Positions 61,492-64,000 of a stretch of 64,000 bases of DNA are shown one piece after another; within the stretch, counting starts at the first letter, position 1, and each line of letters opens with the position of its first letter. The stretch is from Paenibacillus tyrphae. Its GTDB lineage: Bacteria > Bacillota > Bacilli > Paenibacillales > NBRC-103111. The position numbers were made by a program, and so were the translations under genes. The notes under the pieces are model-generated. The model worked only from the letters and a program-made list of their open reading frames with translations. It had not been told where the DNA came from and searched no databases. The stretch spans positions 186,001 through 250,000 of the forward strand of contig NZ_JNVM01000004.1 of the NCBI RefSeq assembly GCF_000722545.1, given 5' to 3'.

Positions 61492-62742
61492 ATGAAGTGG
61501 CCGGCCGTAACCGTCAATTTAAGCAGGTACCGGAAAATGGGACAAGCCATCGGCATGTACTCAAGGACGTTTACCATCCTGATGACAGGATGTCTGTTGT
61601 TTTTTATAGCCATCGGATTGCTGGGGTATGTGCATTCGACCGTCTCGAATCCTTCCCCTTCCACGTCGATGAAGGGATTGGCAGCATCCGTGTCCAGCCG
61701 TTTCTTCATGGATATGATGGGGATGGAGGTGCCGGGCTTGCAGCAGGACCGCAAGTCGTTTACGTTTTCGCAATCGAACGTGTCAGGCTTCCTGTTCTCG
61801 CTGTTTACCGATCTGAATCCGAAGGATCCGAAAACGCTCATTTCCCGGGAGGTGCCTGGGCTGTCGCAGGAGCGCTCCATACTGCTGAGCGGCGCCGACG
61901 GCTTCGTCGTCGATTCTCCCGAGGACTACGGCCCCAAATCGGACGTGTTCCAGCGTGGGGACCTGGGGGAAGCGGGCTCGATCACGGCCAATCCCCGAGC
62001 GAAATCGGTCGACGACGGAAAAGTGCAGGGACCGGCCATCCCGCTGCCTGCGGCCGAGGGACCGCGAATGGCGGGCAAGAACGTCGCCTTCGTCTATCAA
62101 TCGCACAATCAGGAATCGTATTTGCCGGAGCTGCCCGGCGTCAGAGATCCGGACAAGGCGTACGACCCGAAACGGAACGTGACGCAGGTCGGGCTGCGGC
62201 TCGCCCAAATGTTGGAAAAGGAAGGCATCGGCGCCGTGCATTCCGATAAAAACTATCCGGCCATCGAAAAAAGCTTCAACTATTACTACTCCTACAAATA
62301 TTCGTTCAAAACGTTGGAAGAGGCCGTATTCGGGCACCCGGACTTGAAATTTTATTTTGACATTCACCGCGACTCACAGCGCCGCGACAAGACGACGGCG
62401 ACGATCAACGGAAAAGATTACGCGCAAATCTACTTTATCATCGGCGGTAAAAATCCGAATTGGAAGCAAAATTACCAATTCGCCGAACAAATCGACCGCG
62501 TGCTCGAAGTGAAGTATCCCGGCCTCTCCAAAGGGATTCATGCCAAAAACGGCGAGGGCAACGGCGTCTACAATCAGACCTTCTCTCCGAACAGCGTGCT
62601 GATCGAAGTCGGCGGGGTGGACAACAGCCTGGAGGAATGCTATCGCACCGTGGATGCGCTGGCCAAAGCGGTTTCCGAAATAATCCTGAATGCGGAGAAG
62701 GTCGATGCGCCGGTTACGGACGGGAAAGACGGGAAAAAGTAA
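61492..62742 (+). CDS. spoIIP: Stage II sporulation protein P
   Basis: A 416-residue enzyme of the engulfment (DMP) complex, an amidase and endopeptidase that works with SpoIID and SpoIIM. One N-terminal membrane helix (about 24-44), a linker, then the SpoIIP domain with YQSHNQESYLPE (metal-site His and Glu), VTQVGLRLAQMLEKEGI, YFDIHRDSQRRDKTTATING and the C-terminal VLIEVGGVDNSLEEC. ATG 61492 was chosen for AAGGAGG 11 bases upstream. It is slightly longer than B. subtilis SpoIIP. Confidence 0.95.
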   Translation: MKWPAVTVNLSRYRKMGQAIGMYSRTFTILMTGCLLFFIAIGLLGYVHSTVSNPSPSTSMKGLAASVSSRFFMDMMGMEVPGLQQDRKSFTFSQSNVSGFLFSLFTDLNPKDPKTLISREVPGLSQERSILLSGADGFVVDSPEDYGPKSDVFQRGDLGEAGSITANPRAKSVDDGKVQGPAIPLPAAEGPRMAGKNVAFVYQSHNQESYLPELPGVRDPDKAYDPKRNVTQVGLRLAQMLEKEGIGAVHSDKNYPAIEKSFNYYYSYKYSFKTLEEAVFGHPDLKFYFDIHRDSQRRDKTTATINGKDYAQIYFIIGGKNPNWKQNYQFAEQIDRVLEVKYPGLSKGIHAKNGEGNGVYNQTFSPNSVLIEVGGVDNSLEECYRTVDALAKAVSEIILNAEKVDAPVTDGKDGKK

Positions 62743-62784
62743 CGGCCGGTACCGGACCCCCGGCGAGAAAGAGAGGAGAGCACG

Positions 62785-63186
62785 GTGAGAGGAAATACGT
62801 TCGTCAAAGTCGGCGCCGTAGGATTGGCGATGGCCTTCTGCATCTTTTTCGGAGTTGCGCTTGCCACGCAGGGAACCGAGCGGATTCACGGCCCGCTGAA
62901 CAAGCCGCAGTCTGGGGCTGCGGAGGCGAAGCAGCACGCGTATACCTCCGCGCCTGCGGGGAAACCGGGCGCCGCGCCTCCGGCGGGTGCGAATGCAGCG
63001 GGGCCGGTGCCCAAGCCGCATGCGCAGCGACCTGCGGAGGCTAAAGCGAAGCCGGCCATGCCGGAAGATCCGGCTGCGTACACGGGCATCAACCGTGTCG
63101 GGAACAAAACGGGGGAGCTGCTGCAGATTACGGCGTATTACGGCATCCGTTTCGTCGTTTCCATATTTGAAGCGATAAGTCCATAA
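62785..63186 (+). CDS. yqxA: YqxA-like protein (DUF3679)
   Basis: A 133-residue protein between spoIIP and lepA, the position of yqxA in Bacillus. One N-terminal membrane segment (VGAVGLAMAFCIFFGVALATQG), an Ala/Pro/Lys-rich linker, and a C-terminal amphipathic part NKTGELLQITAYYGIRFVVSIFEAI. The naming rests on position and general layout; function is unknown. The start is GTG 62785 after GAGAGGAGAG. Probably cotranscribed with spoIIP. Confidence 0.75.
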   Translation: MRGNTFVKVGAVGLAMAFCIFFGVALATQGTERIHGPLNKPQSGAAEAKQHAYTSAPAGKPGAAPPAGANAAGPVPKPHAQRPAEAKAKPAMPEDPAAYTGINRVGNKTGELLQITAYYGIRFVVSIFEAISP

Positions 63187-63232
63187 TGCCGACCTCGGCA
63201 ATGGGATGGACATGGAAGTTTAGGGGTGTCCA

Positions 63233-63261
63233 TTGCTGCCCGCCGTCACAACTGCTATAAT
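63233..63261 (+). promoter_or_regulatory. Sigma-A promoter of lepA
   Basis: TTGCTG (63233-63238), 17 bases, TATAAT (63256-63261), with an extended TGC before the -10. It lies 45 bases upstream of the lepA start. Confidence 0.7.
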
Positions 63262-63305
63262 TAGAAGTATTGTAAATTTGCAGGTTAGTGAGGGTAAAGC
63301 TGCCG

Positions 63306-64000
63306 ATGGATATCCAAGCCAGACAAAAGAAAATAAGAAATTTTTGTATCATCGCCCATATCGACCACGGGAAATCGACGCTTGCCGACCGCATCCTCGA
63401 ATATACCGGCGCGCTGACGTCGCGTGAAATGCAGGAGCAGGTGCTTGACCAGATGGATCTGGAGCGCGAGCGGGGCATCACGATTAAGCTGCAGGCGGTT
63501 CGCCTTAGCTACCGGGCCGACGACGGTGAAGAATATATATTGAATTTGATCGATACCCCGGGACACGTCGACTTTACGTACGAGGTTTCCCGCAGTCTTG
63601 CCGCCTGTGAAGGCGCGTTGCTCGTCGTGGACGCGGCGCAGGGGATTGAAGCGCAGACGCTTGCCAACGTTTACTTGGCTTTGGACAACAATCTGGAAAT
63701 TTTGCCGGTCATCAACAAAATCGATCTCCCCAGCGCCGAGCCGGAACGGGTGAAGCAGGAAGTCGAGGACGTGATCGGACTTGATGCCAGCGATGCGGTA
63801 CTGGCTTCCGCCAAAGCCGGGATCGGCATTAAGGAAATTCTCGAGCAGGTCGTACAGAAGGTGCCCGCACCGACGGGCAATCCGGACAACCCGCTCAAGG
63901 CGCTCATTTTCGACTCGCACTACGATCCGTACAAGGGCGTTATCGTGTATGTCCGCGTCATCGACGGCTCGATCAAAGCGGGCTCGAAAATCAAATTCAT
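63306..64000 (+). CDS. lepA: Elongation factor 4 (LepA), N-terminal part
   Basis: A translational GTPase cut by the window's right end; 231 residues are visible. G1 AHIDHGKST, the switch I RGITIK, G3 DTPGHVDF, G4 NKID and G5 SAKAG are all intact. Known: LepA/EF4 acts on paused ribosomes. GAGGG lies about 10 bases upstream of ATG 63306. The gene follows spoIIP-yqxA, as in Bacillus. Confidence 0.97.
   Translation, partial: MDIQARQKKIRNFCIIAHIDHGKSTLADRILEYTGALTSREMQEQVLDQMDLERERGITIKLQAVRLSYRADDGEEYILNLIDTPGHVDFTYEVSRSLAACEGALLVVDAAQGIEAQTLANVYLALDNNLEILPVINKIDLPSAEPERVKQEVEDVIGLDASDAVLASAKAGIGIKEILEQVVQKVPAPTGNPDNPLKALIFDSHYDPYKGVIVYVRVIDGSIKAGSKIKF

Overview
The window is chromosomal DNA of a GC-rich (roughly mid-50s percent by eye) endospore-forming Firmicute, most likely of the Paenibacillaceae (Paenibacillus/Cohnella type). 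The evidence is the Bacillales block yqeG-yqeH-aroE-yhbY-nadD-yqeK-rsfS-yqeM-comER-comEA-comEB-comEC-holA-rpsT-gpr-spoIIP-yqxA-lepA, the sporulation genes spoVAC/AD/AE, gpr and spoIIP, a leucine T-box leader, and AGGAGG-type ribosome binding sites. Start codons are ATG, GTG and TTG. I see no tRNA, rRNA, CRISPR array, insertion sequence or prophage.

Layout. 1-25 kb is an accessory region of small, mostly independently transcribed units: the end of a GH18 hydrolase, a secreted glycerophosphodiesterase, a YdjM-like membrane hydrolase, an AT-richer methyltransferase, a BmrCD-type heterodimeric ABC exporter behind a leader-peptide attenuator, a cephalosporin-C deacetylase/acetyl xylan esterase, a TetR-controlled MFS pump, fructokinase, aspartase, an EamA/AraC pair, an AgaS-aldolase-sugar-phosphate-kinase operon, a PhyH oxygenase next to an AraC regulator, a Bacillus-type Fnr, an L,D-transpeptidase, an orphan structured RNA and a glucuronate isomerase. 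25-28 kb is a spoVA cluster flanked by DUF1657 and DUF421 genes, resembling the spoVA2mob set linked to spore heat resistance. 28-33 kb is a MoxR/DUF58/transglutaminase operon.

33-49 kb is the conserved yqe/com block for ribosome assembly (YqeH, YhbY, RsfS), NAD synthesis (NadD), Ap4A turnover (YqeK), shikimate synthesis (AroE) and DNA uptake (ComEA, ComEC). cvfB, leuS and metY lie inside it. Between comEC and holA, adjacent in Bacillus subtilis except for the very small yqzM, about 9 kb of accessory genes intervene: a TetR/MATE operon, an EamA permease, a nitronate monooxygenase, a LysR/MFS pair and an ECF sigma/anti-sigma pair. The conserved block resumes at 58.3 kb and leaves the window inside lepA.

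Most promising for follow-up: (i) the bmrCD leader, with a promoter, a 29-codon leader ORF and two tandem intrinsic terminators; (ii) a structured RNA of about 220 nt at 22.8-23.0 kb with a 10-bp closing helix and its own terminator; (iii) a fragment resembling the 5' half of a ydaO-type (c-di-AMP) riboswitch, closed as a terminator, upstream of the ECF sigma gene; (iv) the spoVA2mob-like cluster; (v) paired palindromes and a structured leader upstream of yhbY. I found no clearly new multi-gene defence or biosynthetic system.
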